From positions 1-61,915 of the forward strand of contig DXFD01000052.1 in NCBI GenBank assembly GCA_019114625.1: DNA of 61,915 nt, given 5' to 3'. The position numbers and the translations under genes are program-made. The notes under the pieces are model-generated. The model did not search any database. It was not told the origin of the DNA and saw only the letters and a program-made list of their open reading frames with translations. Source of the DNA: Candidatus Borkfalkia faecigallinarum (GTDB lineage: Bacteria > Bacillota > Clostridia > Christensenellales > Borkfalkiaceae). Below are positions 8,714 through 17,430 of the stretch, in pieces (within the stretch, counting starts at the first letter, position 1; each line of letters starts with the position of its first letter).

Positions 8714-10132
8714 CTACGCGCGGAACCACTTCCAATCGACATACGTCTTGCACAGAAGCCGCGCCGCCGTGGCAGGGTCGGAAAGCTGCTCGACAGAAAA
8801 ATTGCAAAGCTGCGAATAGTTCAGATGAGCACTCCACCCCGCCGGTTCTGAAAAGACGACGCTCTCCAGCGCGGCGCAGCCTTGCAGGCTGCCGGTCTCG
8901 ATCAGGGAGACGGAAGCGGGGATGCGCAGTTCGCGCAGCGATACACAGTCCGCAAAGGCGCCGCTCCCGATCTCTTGCAGCCCTTCCGACAACTCCACCT
9001 CCGTAAGAGAACTGCATCCTTCAAAAGTGCCCGAACCGATCGCCGCGACGCCCGCCGGGACGACGACCTTCTCCAGCGCGGCACAATCCTCAAAGGCTCC
9101 GTAGCCGATCTCCCGCAGCGAAGAGGGAAGCCTGACTTCCCGCAAGTCGCAGCCGACAAATGCCATGACGCCGATCCGTTCCAGCCCCTCCGGGAGGACG
9201 ATCCGTGTCAGCGTCGTACAGCCGAAAAATGCGGAGTCGCCGATCGTCCGCACACTGTCCGGCACGACAAACTCTTCCAGCAAAGTATCGTTCTGAAAAC
9301 TGCCCATGAACCCGCTCGGGATCTCCTCGATCTCATAATCGAAGCACACATGTTGGATCAGGCTGCAGTCGATGTCATACGCATCATAACTAAACTCATC
9401 GATACCGGCGTCCGAGAGAAAATGCAGTTCGCGGTCATAAGACAGATACCAGTCATCCCCGCGAAAGAAGCACGCAACGCGATTGGCGACGGAAAGTTCG
9501 CCCCTGCAGGCGTTGCCGAAAGGGTCCTCCCACTCGAGCGAAGCAATTCCGGCTGTCCGGCGATAAAAATCCGCCTGTGCGACGCCCATATAATAGCTGC
9601 CGTCCCAATAGGTCGCGGCGTAGAATATGTCTGTGCGCTCATATGTATAGGCTTGCTCGGTGAGCAGCCGACAGCTGCGCAGCCGTTTGTTCTGCTGCCG
9701 ATCTTGCTCTTCCCTCCACAAATCTCCTTCCGTATCCAACAGAACGCTGCAGACCCCCTCCTCCGCAAAGTCGACGGTCACAAAGTACGCCCGCCCTGCA
9801 TGCAGCGCGGCATACACGGGCCCGGCCAAGCCGCCGACGCCCAACAATTCGCCCGCGCGGCTGACCGCATACCGATACGCGGAAAGATCTCCCCTGACCG
9901 CATCCGGCTCGCCGAGCAATTCGACGACGCGCTCATGGCTGTCGCCCGGCGCGATCTCATACGCCCCCGCTACCTGTCGGCGGCCGATCGCTCCTGCCGT
10001 GACGGGCAGCGCAATGCCGAGCAGGATCATGGTTATACTGATGCCGAGGATCAGCGCGAGCTTCCACCCGCGCAGCGCCCCTTTGGCCGACGGCTCTGTC
10101 TTCCCGGCAGTCCTGTTTCCTTTTCCTCGCAT
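8714..10132 (-). CDS. BspA-type leucine-rich-repeat protein, shorter paralogue
   Basis: 472 residues. The membrane anchor is at about residues 24-48, then the line IAPGDSHERVVELLGEPD that it shares with its neighbour, a region of about 200 residues, and 6 or 7 LRR_5 repeats (for example EGLQEIGSGAFADC). AAGGAGGGG precedes the ATG at 10132. The stop is TAG. It lies 82 nt upstream of its longer paralogue and 89 nt downstream of the NERD gene, all on one strand. The pair probably arose by tandem duplication followed by gain or loss of repeats. Confidence 0.85.
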   Translation of the reverse strand: MRGKGNRTAGKTEPSAKGALRGWKLALILGISITMILLGIALPVTAGAIGRRQVAGAYEIAPGDSHERVVELLGEPDAVRGDLSAYRYAVSRAGELLGVGGLAGPVYAALHAGRAYFVTVDFAEEGVCSVLLDTEGDLWREEQDRQQNKRLRSCRLLTEQAYTYERTDIFYAATYWDGSYYMGVAQADFYRRTAGIASLEWEDPFGNACRGELSVANRVACFFRGDDWYLSYDRELHFLSDAGIDEFSYDAYDIDCSLIQHVCFDYEIEEIPSGFMGSFQNDTLLEEFVVPDSVRTIGDSAFFGCTTLTRIVLPEGLERIGVMAFVGCDLREVRLPSSLREIGYGAFEDCAALEKVVVPAGVAAIGSGTFEGCSSLTEVELSEGLQEIGSGAFADCVSLRELRIPASVSLIETGSLQGCAALESVVFSEPAGWSAHLNYSQLCNFSVEQLSDPATAARLLCKTYVDWKWFRA

Positions 10133-10221
10133 ATTCCCCTCCTTTTTTCCCGCGAAGCACTCGCTGTCTGCGCACCGTTTTGCCGTTCCTCACCGCTCCT
10201 TATGCGATATCGGCGGCTTTT

Positions 10222-10947
10222 TTATTTTTTCTTAAACGTACAGCTCGGATAATTTTCACATCCGTAAAAATACCCGTATTTTCCGTTGCGCAGGATCAGC
10301 TTCCCTCCGCACCGCGGACATCGGCCTTCCGCGATCGTCTCCTGCATACGCCGGATATTCTGCAGATGTTCTTCCTTTTTCAGCGTATCTGCGCGCGCAT
10401 TTTTCAGTGCCAACAGCGCGCTTTCCATCTGCTCGGTCGTCAGCTTCGGTACTCTGCAAATGTGAATGACTTGCAATAAACGGGCAAGCGGGACTGCCGT
10501 GCGCGATTGCAGAAATTGCGTATTGTTTTGAACGAACACGACCACCGGAAAGAGAGGTATCCCCTGCGGCAATACTTTCCGTAAGCGATATACATGCGTA
10601 TCGTTTTGTTTGACGGGATTATAGAACTTATTTTTGACTTTCCCGTGCGCGAGGACCTGCGTCCACTTCTGTTGCTCGTCCGAACCGTAAATGCGACCCG
10701 AATAGTTTTTTGTCTCGATGACAAAAACACCATTCTCATTGATCAAAATATGGTCTATTTGGCAGGATGTCTCCCCGTCAACCAGCTTATAATTATTCAG
10801 CACATATTGAACACCCGGACGTGTCGCGCCGAGGACCCGCCGCACTGTCCTTTCCCCCTGCCACCCGCGTATCGTCGGCGACTTTTGGCATATCTTAAAA
10901 ATGATCGCGGCAAAAAAAATGATCACGATCCCATAAAAAACAATCAT
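10222..10947 (-). CDS. NERD-domain protein with C-terminal zinc ribbon
   Basis: 241 residues. One N-terminal membrane segment (about 2-19) is followed by a NERD nuclease-related domain: GWQGERTVRRVL, then QIDHILINENGVFVIETKNY with the D..E.K arrangement of this fold. The C-terminus has a four-cysteine zinc ribbon like those of topoisomerase I tails (CPRCGGKL... GCENYPSC). NERD proteins are thought to act on DNA or RNA, but no function is settled. GAGGGG and GGGCAA precede the ATG. It has its own promoter at 11027-11055 and may lead the transcript into the leucine-rich-repeat genes. Confidence 0.85.
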   Translation of the reverse strand: MIVFYGIVIIFFAAIIFKICQKSPTIRGWQGERTVRRVLGATRPGVQYVLNNYKLVDGETSCQIDHILINENGVFVIETKNYSGRIYGSDEQQKWTQVLAHGKVKNKFYNPVKQNDTHVYRLRKVLPQGIPLFPVVVFVQNNTQFLQSRTAVPLARLLQVIHICRVPKLTTEQMESALLALKNARADTLKKEEHLQNIRRMQETIAEGRCPRCGGKLILRNGKYGYFYGCENYPSCTFKKK

Positions 10948-11026
10948 TTGCCCTTTCCCCTCTCTTATTCTTTGTTTCGGCGCCTATCTTTCCGCGCGAT
11001 AGGCAGCCCGCTGTATGATCATTGCG

Positions 11027-11055
11027 ATTATATCATATCCTGCCGTAAAAAGCAA
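11027..11055 (-). promoter_or_regulatory. Promoter of the NERD gene
   Basis: TTGCTT (11055-11050), 17 nt, TATAAT (11032-11027) with TGA extension; the start codon is about 75 nt further on. The rest of 10948-11227 holds nothing recognisable. Confidence 0.65.
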
Positions 11056-11227
11056 TGGCTCTTCCCAAACCATATAATTTTTCGACAAAGATCGTTCATT
11101 CCGACGCCGCGCACCGATCGAACGCCGCGCGGCAAACGCCCGCCGCCCTGCCCGCGCCGCGCTTAGGGCGCGGACACAAGCGACACAAAAAAGCAGCCCC
11201 GCCCCATCCATAAAAGATCCAAACGGA

Positions 11228-11256
11228 AAAAGGCCGCCCTTACGGGCGGCCCTCCG
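11228..11256 (-). terminator. Terminator of ilvBN
   Basis: The 8-bp stem GGCCGCCC / GGGCGGCC with a four-base loop is followed on the minus strand by a T run; it lies about 30 nt past the ilvN stop. Confidence 0.85.
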
Positions 11257-11281
11257 GCGGCGCGGGGGGCTTCCTCTCCGT

Positions 11282-11800
11282 TCAGCGGTCGGATAGGCTG
11301 AGCGACTCGATGGCGACCGAGCCGCCGCGCACCGCTTCCATGCGCGAGAGGAAATACTTTTTATAATAGCGGAGCACTTCGTCGTTCTCCGACTCCGTCT
11401 TGACGCTCTCCAAAAGGAGGCTGTTTTTATCGTAATCGGAGACGGCGACGCCGAACACGGACGCCGAGCGGAACACGTCCTCCATCTCGTCGCGGCGGAG
11501 GCTGTGCAGCTTGATGAACAAGATCTCCTTTTTATGGATGGCAAGGTCGGTAAAGTCGAGCACCTTGATGACCTCGACCGAGCGGTTGAGCTGCTTTTTG
11601 ACCTGTTCGAAGGTCTTGTCGTCGCCGACGAGGCTGATGGTCATGCGCGAGACGGTGGGATCCTCCGTCTCGCCGACGGTGAGGCTCAAAAGGTTGTACG
11701 ATTTGCCGGAAAACAGCCCGGAGATCTTGGCGAGGACGCCGACGTCGTTCTCGACGTACAGGGAGATCCAGCGCTTTCTGGGACGGTCGGAAAAAGTCAT
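11282..11800 (-). CDS. ilvN: Acetolactate synthase regulatory subunit
   Basis: 172 residues, the size of the small subunit that confers valine feedback inhibition on acetolactate synthase. An ACT domain opens with ISLYVENDVGVLAKISGLF and the C-terminal ALS_ss domain follows. Its ATG begins 1 nt past the ilvB stop, with AAGGAGGGC upstream, so the pair is translationally coupled. The gene sits at the end of the T-box-controlled transcript, before a strong terminator. Confidence 0.95.
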   Translation of the reverse strand: MTFSDRPRKRWISLYVENDVGVLAKISGLFSGKSYNLLSLTVGETEDPTVSRMTISLVGDDKTFEQVKKQLNRSVEVIKVLDFTDLAIHKKEILFIKLHSLRRDEMEDVFRSASVFGVAVSDYDKNSLLLESVKTESENDEVLRYYKKYFLSRMEAVRGGSVAIESLSLSDR

Positions 11801-11801
11801 C

Positions 11802-13544
11802 TCACTTGCCCTCCTTTTTGTATTCGGTGATCATATCGGACAGGGCGTTGCCGCCGGGGACCATCGGCAGAATGTCCGCCTCGCGGTCGATGATGCACTC
11901 GATGAGCGTGGGCGCCTTCGTGTTGGACTTGGCGCGCGCGAAGGCGTCGGCAAGCTGCCCGCGCTCGGTCACGCGGATGCCCTCGATGCCGTAGCTCGCC
12001 GCAAGCTTGATAAAGTCCGGCACATAGGGCGGGCATTTTGCCGAGGGGGAAGAACACCACGGCCCGCAGCTCCTGCGCTTGCGCAGGCAGGTGCAGGAAT
12101 ACCTGCCGCCGTAGAACATCTCCTGCCACTGGCGCACGTTGCCGAGATAGGAATTGTTGAGGATGACGATGGTGACGGGCAGCTCCTCGCACACGGCGGT
12201 GGCGAGCTCCTGCTCGTTCATCTGGAAGCCGCCGTCGCCCGCGATGCAGACGACGGGCAGGTCGGGGCGGCCGAGCCCGGCGCCGATGGCGGCGGGGAGC
12301 CCGTAGCCCATCGTGCCCAGCCCGCCCGAGGTGAGCAGACGGCTCTCCCCTTTCAGCTGCAAAAACTGCGTCGCCCACATCTGGTTCTGCCCCACGTCCG
12401 TGGTGAATACGGCCTCGGGAAAGGCCGCGTCGATCGCCTCCATGACGTCCTGCGGACAGAGGTCTCCCGTCCGCTCCATCGCGAGAGGGGTCTGCGCTTT
12501 GAGCGCGCGCAGCCGCTCCGCCCAGCCCTCCGCGTGTTTGGGCGGGAGAGCGATCTCGGCGAGCTTTTCGATCGCCTCCTTCGCGTCCGCCACGATGGGG
12601 ACGTCCACGACGATGTTGCGGGAGATGGAGGCGGCGTCGATGTCGATGTGCACGATCTTCGCGCCCTTGGCGAACTCCTCGATCTTGCCCGTGATGCGGT
12701 CGTTGAAGCGGGTGCCGATGGAAAAGAGCAGGTCGCACTCGGACACCGCCGTGTTGGACGCGACGTTGCCGTGCATACCCATGTTGCCGATGTACAGCGG
12801 GTGGTCGGCGGGGAGCGCGCCCTTGCCCATGATGGTCGTCACGACGGGCACGCCCAGCCGCTCGGCGAGCGCGGTCATGGCCTTGCCCGCCCCCGCGACG
12901 AGCACGCCGCCGCCCAGCAAAAAGAGGGGTCTGCGCGCGCCTTCGAGCATGGCGGCCGCCTTTTTCAGCTGCCCCATATGCACGCCCGTGGAGGGCTTGT
13001 AGCCGCGGATGGCGACCTCCGCCGGGTACTCGTCCGGCCCGAGCGCGTTCTGCACGTCCTTGGGCAGGTCGACGAGCACCGGCCCCGGCTTGCCCGTGCG
13101 GGCGATGTAGAACGCCTCTTTGATGATGCGGCCGAGATCCTCCCGGCGGCGCACGGTGACGGCGTATTTGCAGATGTTGCGGCAGATGCCGACGATATCC
13201 ACCTCCTGAAAGGCGTCGTTGCCGATGAGGTTGGTCGGCACCTGGCCGGTGAAGCAGACGAGGGGGACGCTGTCGTAGTTGGCGGTGGCGATGCCGGTGA
13301 CGAGGTTGGTCGCGCCCGGGCCGCTCGTGACGAGGCAGACGCCCGTCTTGCCCGTCGCGCGGGCGTAGCCGTCCGCCGCGTGGATCAGCCCCTGCTCGTG
13401 GCGGGGCAGCACGACGCGGAAATCCTCCTCGCCGTAGAGGGCGTCAAACAGGTCGATCGCCATGCCGCCGGGATAGGCGAACAGCGTATCCACCCCCTCG
13501 GCGACGAGCGCCTTGACGAACAGCCGTGTTCCTTTGATCTTCAT
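11802..13544 (-). CDS. ilvB: Acetolactate synthase catalytic subunit
   Basis: 580-residue ThDP enzyme that joins two pyruvates (or pyruvate and 2-oxobutyrate) in branched-chain amino acid synthesis. The catalytic glutamate lies in PRHEQGLIHAADGYARATG, and the ThDP motif is GDGGFQMN...LNN. The start at 13544 has GGAGGT upstream. Oddity: between GGRYS and PDFIKLAASYG (about residues 479-500) there is a segment of about 20 residues with five cysteines (CTC...C...C...C) that textbook AHAS proteins lack; the frame is unbroken on both sides. A T-box leader precedes the gene. Confidence 0.95.
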   Translation of the reverse strand: MKIKGTRLFVKALVAEGVDTLFAYPGGMAIDLFDALYGEEDFRVVLPRHEQGLIHAADGYARATGKTGVCLVTSGPGATNLVTGIATANYDSVPLVCFTGQVPTNLIGNDAFQEVDIVGICRNICKYAVTVRRREDLGRIIKEAFYIARTGKPGPVLVDLPKDVQNALGPDEYPAEVAIRGYKPSTGVHMGQLKKAAAMLEGARRPLFLLGGGVLVAGAGKAMTALAERLGVPVVTTIMGKGALPADHPLYIGNMGMHGNVASNTAVSECDLLFSIGTRFNDRITGKIEEFAKGAKIVHIDIDAASISRNIVVDVPIVADAKEAIEKLAEIALPPKHAEGWAERLRALKAQTPLAMERTGDLCPQDVMEAIDAAFPEAVFTTDVGQNQMWATQFLQLKGESRLLTSGGLGTMGYGLPAAIGAGLGRPDLPVVCIAGDGGFQMNEQELATAVCEELPVTIVILNNSYLGNVRQWQEMFYGGRYSCTCLRKRRSCGPWCSSPSAKCPPYVPDFIKLAASYGIEGIRVTERGQLADAFARAKSNTKAPTLIECIIDREADILPMVPGGNALSDMITEYKKEGK

Positions 13545-13598
13545 GCTCTGTACCTCCGATTTGGATTTGCGGGCCTGGCGCCGCCGCGCCCCTCGCGG

Positions 13599-13876
13599 AA
13601 AAAAATCGCCCCGAACGGCCGTATAGGCCGTTCGGGGCGATCCAAAGACCGTGTTACCACCCGAATTCGGGAATATCCCGCACTCTGTGCCGCCGCGCGG
13701 CGCGCGGCCATGCCTTCCGATAACGGCGGAACGCCGTCGGCGCCTACAAGGTCTCCCCTTCGGGCCACCGCTCGGGAGCGACCTTCCGCGCCGCCTCGCA
13801 GGGACTTGCACCGTCCGTCCCCTCTCTGCGGCCAAAGCGCGCGCGTACTCTTCTCCGTCGTTGCGTTTGCTCCTTT
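13599..13876 (-). promoter_or_regulatory. T-box riboswitch of ilvBN, probable valine specifier
   Basis: The leader carries the T-box sequence GGGTGGTAACACGG (13650-13663 region, minus strand) followed by a terminator with a 16-bp stem and T run (13599-13636). Stem I has the AGTA motif, AGAGAG bulge and a GGGAC/GTCCC helix with the conserved apical loop. The triplet after GGAAG, before GCTCCCGAG, is GTC (13782-13780), where the specifier normally sits; this predicts tRNA-Val. Uncharged tRNA would favour the antiterminator and so allow ilvBN expression. The T-box call is firm; the specifier is read by eye from the motif. Confidence 0.88.
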
Positions 13877-13882
13877 GCTGTT

Positions 13883-13911
13883 ATCATAGCACACGAAGGC
13901 GCGCTTGTCAA
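13883..13911 (-). promoter_or_regulatory. ilvBN promoter
   Basis: Consensus TTGACA (13911-13906), 17-nt spacer, TATGAT (13888-13883). It places transcription start at about 13876, directly in front of the T-box. Confidence 0.85.
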
Positions 13912-13942
13912 TCCTTTTGGAAAGATTTTGCGCGCCGCCCGC

Positions 13943-14012
13943 CGCAAAGGATCGGCCCGTCCCCTGCGAAAGGATCGGCCCGCCCGACGCGAAAGGGTCA
14001 GTCCGCCTGCCC
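13943..14012. repeat. Short tandem array running into the 3' end of engB
   Basis: About three units of 22-24 bp built on GAAAGGATCGGCCCG; the third unit, more diverged, contains the engB stop codon. No other feature is seen between the ilvBN promoter and engB. Confidence 0.6.
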
Positions 14013-14624
14013 GTCCGCGTCCTCCGGCGCGGGGCGCTCCCGCCAACGGGCGCAGACGCCGTCCAGCACGGCGAGCACCTCGTCCCGCCCCCGCTTGGTC
14101 TGCGCGGAGACGGCGATGACGTTCCCCTCCCCCGTGCGCAGCGCCGCCGCCACCTTGCGCACGCCGTCGCGGACGCGCGTCTTGGCGAGCTTGTCCGCCT
14201 TGGTCGCGATGACGGTGAACGGGATGCGCGACGCGTGGAGGAAGTCCACCATCATCCGGTCGTCCGCAGTCGGCTCGTGGCGGATATCCGCGAGGGCGAA
14301 AACGTGCGCGATCTTCCCGCTTTGGGCGAAAAAGTCGTCCAGAAGGCGCGCCCACTTCTGTTTTTCCGCCTGCGAGACGCGCGCGAACCCGTAGCCGGGC
14401 AGGTCGGCGAGCACAAATTCGCCGAAATCGAAATAGTTGACGAGGCGGGTACGGCCGGGCTCTGCCGAGGTGCGCGCCAGCCCGCCGCGGCCGGCGAGCA
14501 GGTTGATGAAGGAGCTCTTGCCCACGTTCGAACGGCCGCTGACGGCGACGACCGGTTTGTCCGTCTCCCAAAATCCGCGGCGGTCGGCCGCCGAGGTCAC
14601 AAACTTCACGTCCCGGATGATCAT
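13998..14624 (-). CDS. engB: Ribosome-biogenesis GTPase EngB (YsxC)
   Basis: 209-residue TrmE-Era-EngA-EngB GTPase needed late in 50S assembly. G1 is SGRSNVGKSS, the G2/G3 region is TRLVNYFDF...DLPGYGFA, G4 is TKADK. The ATG at 14624 is 5 nt past the lon stop; a GTG overlapping the lon stop (GTGA) is an alternative start three codons upstream. The order lon-engB is the conserved arrangement of Bacillota, and the two genes are evidently cotranscribed. Confidence 0.93.
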   Translation of the reverse strand: MIIRDVKFVTSAADRRGFWETDKPVVAVSGRSNVGKSSFINLLAGRGGLARTSAEPGRTRLVNYFDFGEFVLADLPGYGFARVSQAEKQKWARLLDDFFAQSGKIAHVFALADIRHEPTADDRMMVDFLHASRIPFTVIATKADKLAKTRVRDGVRKVAAALRTGEGNVIAVSAQTKRGRDEVLAVLDGVCARWRERPAPEDADGQAD

Positions 14625-14629
14625 GGCGC

Positions 14630-16951
14630 TCACAACCCCACGATGGCGTTCTCGAACACGGTGCCGACGTCGGACGCCGGGATGAAGTGCAGGTCCTCGC
14701 GCACGTTGGCGGGGATCTCCTCCTCGTCGCGCACGTTGTCCTGCGGGATGATGATATTTTTGATGCCGATGCGGTGCGCCGCCAGCGCCTTCTCCTTCAA
14801 CCCGCCGATGGGCAGCACCTTGCCGCGCAGGGTGATCTCGCCCGTCATGGCGATGTCCTTGCGGACGGGCTTGTGCGTGAAGGCGGAGAGGATGGCAGTC
14901 GCCATCGTGATGCCCGCGCTGGGGCCGTCCTTCGGGGTCGCGCCCTCGGGGACGTGGATGTGGATGTCCGTCTCCGCGAACGCCTCGGGCGGGATGCCGT
15001 AGCGGTCGGCATGGGCGCGGATGTAGCTGATCGCCGCGCGGGCGGACTCCTTCATCACGTCGCCCAGCTTGCCCGTGAGCAGGATCTCCCCCTTGCCGGG
15101 CATGGCGGAGACCTCGATGGTCAGCGTGGTGCCGCCGAAGCTGGTCCACGCGAGGCCGGTCGCCGCGCCCACTTCGTTGCCGTCCAGGCGGGCGGGGTCG
15201 TCCTGATAGCGGCGCACGCCGAGCAGCTCGGGGATCTCCTTCTCGGTGACGACCTGCTTTTCGAGCGCGCGGTCCTCGGCGTAGCGGACGGCGATCTTGC
15301 GGCAGACGGAGCCGATCTGCCGCTCGAGGTTGCGCACGCCCGCCTCCATCGTATATCCCTCGATGACGGCGGTGATCGCGCCGTCGGTCATCTCGAGGAT
15401 CGCGGGCGTGAGGCCGTTTTCGGCGATCTTTTTGGGGATGAGGTAGCGGCGTGCGATCTCCCGCTTTTCGTCCAGCGTGTAGCCGTTCAGCTCGATCAGC
15501 TCCATGCGGTCGAGCAGGGGCGCGGGGATGGTCTCCACCGTGTTCGCCGTGGTGACGAACAGCACCTTGGACAGATCGTACGGGACTTCGAGGAAGCGGT
15601 CGCGGAAGGTGGCGTTCTGCTCGGGGTCGAGCACTTCCAGCAGGGCGGACGCGGGGTCGCCGCGCATATCGGAGGAAACTTTATCGATCTCGTCCAGCAA
15701 AAAGACGGGGTTGATGCTGCCCGCCTGGCGCATCGCGTAGATGATGCGGCCGGGGATGGCGCCGACGTAGGTGCGGCGGTGGCCGCGGATCTCCGCCTCG
15801 TCCTTGACTCCGCCCAGGCTCATGCGCACGAACTTGCGGCCGAGCGCGCGGGCGATGGACTTGGCGATGGAGGTCTTGCCCACGCCGGGCGGGCCCACGA
15901 AGCAGAGGATGGGCGCGTTCATGCTCTTGGTCAGCTGCAGCACGGCGAGGTACTCGGTGATGCGCGTCTTGACCTTTTCGAGGCCGTAGTGGTCCTCGTC
16001 CAGGATCTTCTGCGCGTCGGACAGTTTTTCGGTGTCCTGCGTCTCCTCCGCCCAGGGCAGATCGATCAGCCAGTCGAGGTAGTTGCGGATGACGGTGTAC
16101 TCGGGCGAGGAGGGGGGCATCTTGTCGGTGCGGGCGATCTCTTTGAGCGCCTTTTCCTCCACCTCGGCGGGCATATGCTTGGCTTTGATCTTTTCGGTGA
16201 GGGTGTCCCGCTCGGCGACGTCGTCGCCCAGCTCGTTGTGGATGGCCTTGAGCTGCTCGCGCAGGAAGTACTCCTTCTGGTTTTTGTCGATATTCTGGCG
16301 CACGGCGGCGCTGATCTTCTTTTCCAGCTTGGCGATCTCGAGCTCGTCGTTGAGGCAGCGCTCGAACATCTTGAGCCGCTCGACCACGCCCACCGTTTCG
16401 AGCAGCTTCTGCTTGGTCTCCTCCTTGATGTGCAGATACAGCAGCGCGTTGCCGATGTAGGCGTCCGGGTCGGTGATGTTTTCCAGCGCGGCGGCCGCCT
16501 CTTTGGGGAAGCGGGGGTCGCTGTTCTGGATGTCGCGCATCACGTCGCGGGCGGTGCGGAAGTACGCCTCTTCGAGCACGGAGTCGCCGTGGACCGCCTT
16601 GAGCTCGTACACGTCGGCATACAGGCTGCCCTCCTCCTCGTATATCTCCTCCGCCTTCGCGCGGCAGATGCCCGCGACGGTCAGCCGCAGGTTGCCGGAG
16701 GGCAGTTTGGCGATCTGGCGGATGCGCACGACGGTGCCGACGGCGCAGACGTCGTCCGCGGCGATCTCGTCCTTGGCGGGGTCCTTCTGCATACTGACGA
16801 ACAGCGTCATCTCCCGCTCGGACGCGCGCGAAACGGCGGCGAGCGAAATGATGCGCCCGACGTCGAAGGAGTTGACGGTATCCGGGAAGATGACCTTGCC
16901 GCGCACGGCGACGAGGGGGTAACGGACGATCTTTTTGGTTGACTTTGGCAT
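14630..16951 (-). CDS. lon: ATP-dependent protease Lon (LonA)
   Basis: 773 residues, full-length LonA: an N-terminal substrate-binding domain (YPLVAVRGKVIFPDTV), a coiled-coil linker, an AAA+ module with Walker A GPPGVGKTS near residue 352, and a C-terminal Ser-Lys protease with DGPSAGITMA (Ser near 679) and the Lys in GGLKEKALAAH (near 722). It degrades misfolded and regulatory proteins in the cytoplasm. The start at 16951 has AAGGAT upstream and the usual MPKSTKK opening. Its own promoter lies at 16987-17015. Confidence 0.96.
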   Translation of the reverse strand: MPKSTKKIVRYPLVAVRGKVIFPDTVNSFDVGRIISLAAVSRASEREMTLFVSMQKDPAKDEIAADDVCAVGTVVRIRQIAKLPSGNLRLTVAGICRAKAEEIYEEEGSLYADVYELKAVHGDSVLEEAYFRTARDVMRDIQNSDPRFPKEAAAALENITDPDAYIGNALLYLHIKEETKQKLLETVGVVERLKMFERCLNDELEIAKLEKKISAAVRQNIDKNQKEYFLREQLKAIHNELGDDVAERDTLTEKIKAKHMPAEVEEKALKEIARTDKMPPSSPEYTVIRNYLDWLIDLPWAEETQDTEKLSDAQKILDEDHYGLEKVKTRITEYLAVLQLTKSMNAPILCFVGPPGVGKTSIAKSIARALGRKFVRMSLGGVKDEAEIRGHRRTYVGAIPGRIIYAMRQAGSINPVFLLDEIDKVSSDMRGDPASALLEVLDPEQNATFRDRFLEVPYDLSKVLFVTTANTVETIPAPLLDRMELIELNGYTLDEKREIARRYLIPKKIAENGLTPAILEMTDGAITAVIEGYTMEAGVRNLERQIGSVCRKIAVRYAEDRALEKQVVTEKEIPELLGVRRYQDDPARLDGNEVGAATGLAWTSFGGTTLTIEVSAMPGKGEILLTGKLGDVMKESARAAISYIRAHADRYGIPPEAFAETDIHIHVPEGATPKDGPSAGITMATAILSAFTHKPVRKDIAMTGEITLRGKVLPIGGLKEKALAAHRIGIKNIIIPQDNVRDEEEIPANVREDLHFIPASDVGTVFENAIVGL

Positions 16952-16986
16952 CGTTTTTATCCTTGGAGGGAAACTTCCCTTATAAC

Positions 16987-17015
16987 AGTATAACACAAGC
17001 GCGCGCATTTTACAA
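16987..17015 (-). promoter_or_regulatory. lon promoter
   Basis: TTGTAA (17015-17010), 17 nt, TATACT (16992-16987), about 36 nt before the start codon. No CIRCE or CtsR-like inverted repeat was seen. Confidence 0.7.
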
Positions 17016-17084
17016 GCCCTTTTCGGGGCGGACTTTTTCCGCCCCCCGCCGAAAGCGCGCCTCTCCCCTCCGCAAAAAAATACG

Positions 17085-17372
17085 CCCCCGCTTTGCCGCA
17101 AGGCTTCCGGGAAGAGGGTGAATTTCCGCGATCATAAAAAAGTGTGCCCTTAACCATAGGGCTCCCAAAAAGGTGCGAAGAACTTTTTATAAAAACTTTC
17201 GCGCAAGCAAAACGACGCTTTTGCGCCGCGCAACTCAATTTGCGCGCAAGCGCCTCAGCGGGTGAATTTGCGGCTTTTATGAAAGGCGTGCCCCTAAAAT
17301 AAGCCGCAAAGAGGGCAGAGCCCTCCCACTCACGGAAATTTGTTTCGTCAGCTCGAAACAAATTTCGTGAAA
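17085..17372 (-). repeat. Modular hairpin repeat, copy R3
   Basis: Gene-free space between spoVM and lon. On the minus strand it carries two units: a hairpin GAAATTTGTTTCG with its complement (about 17334-17369), GGGAGGGCTCTGCCCTC (about 17304), GGGGCACGCC, TTCACCC, the sentence AATTGAGTTGCGCGGCGC, a GCAAAAGCGTCGTTTTGC hairpin (about 17207-17226), and a second GGGCACACTTTT / TTCACCC pair near 17150 and 17115. It is oriented with spoVM transcription. Confidence 0.8.
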
Positions 17373-17377
17373 GACTT

Positions 17378-17404
17378 CCCGCCCGCGGCAAAGCCGCGGG
17401 CGGG
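17378..17404 (-). terminator. Terminator of rpe-thiN-spoVM
   Basis: A perfect 12-bp GC stem with three-base loop, 27 nt past the spoVM stop, followed by a weak T-rich stretch. Confidence 0.7.
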
Positions 17405-17430
17405 GCAAATTTCTTCTTTAGACTGGGGCT

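Noticed and set aside
11990-12110. Frameshift pair in ilvB producing the cysteine-rich stretch
   Set aside because: The frame is continuous, the flanks match the family on both sides, and the segment has a regular cysteine pattern; an in-frame insertion fits better.
17085-17372. A coding gene between spoVM and lon
   Set aside because: Open frames there follow the hairpin modules found at other loci and have no credible start; the DNA is repeat.
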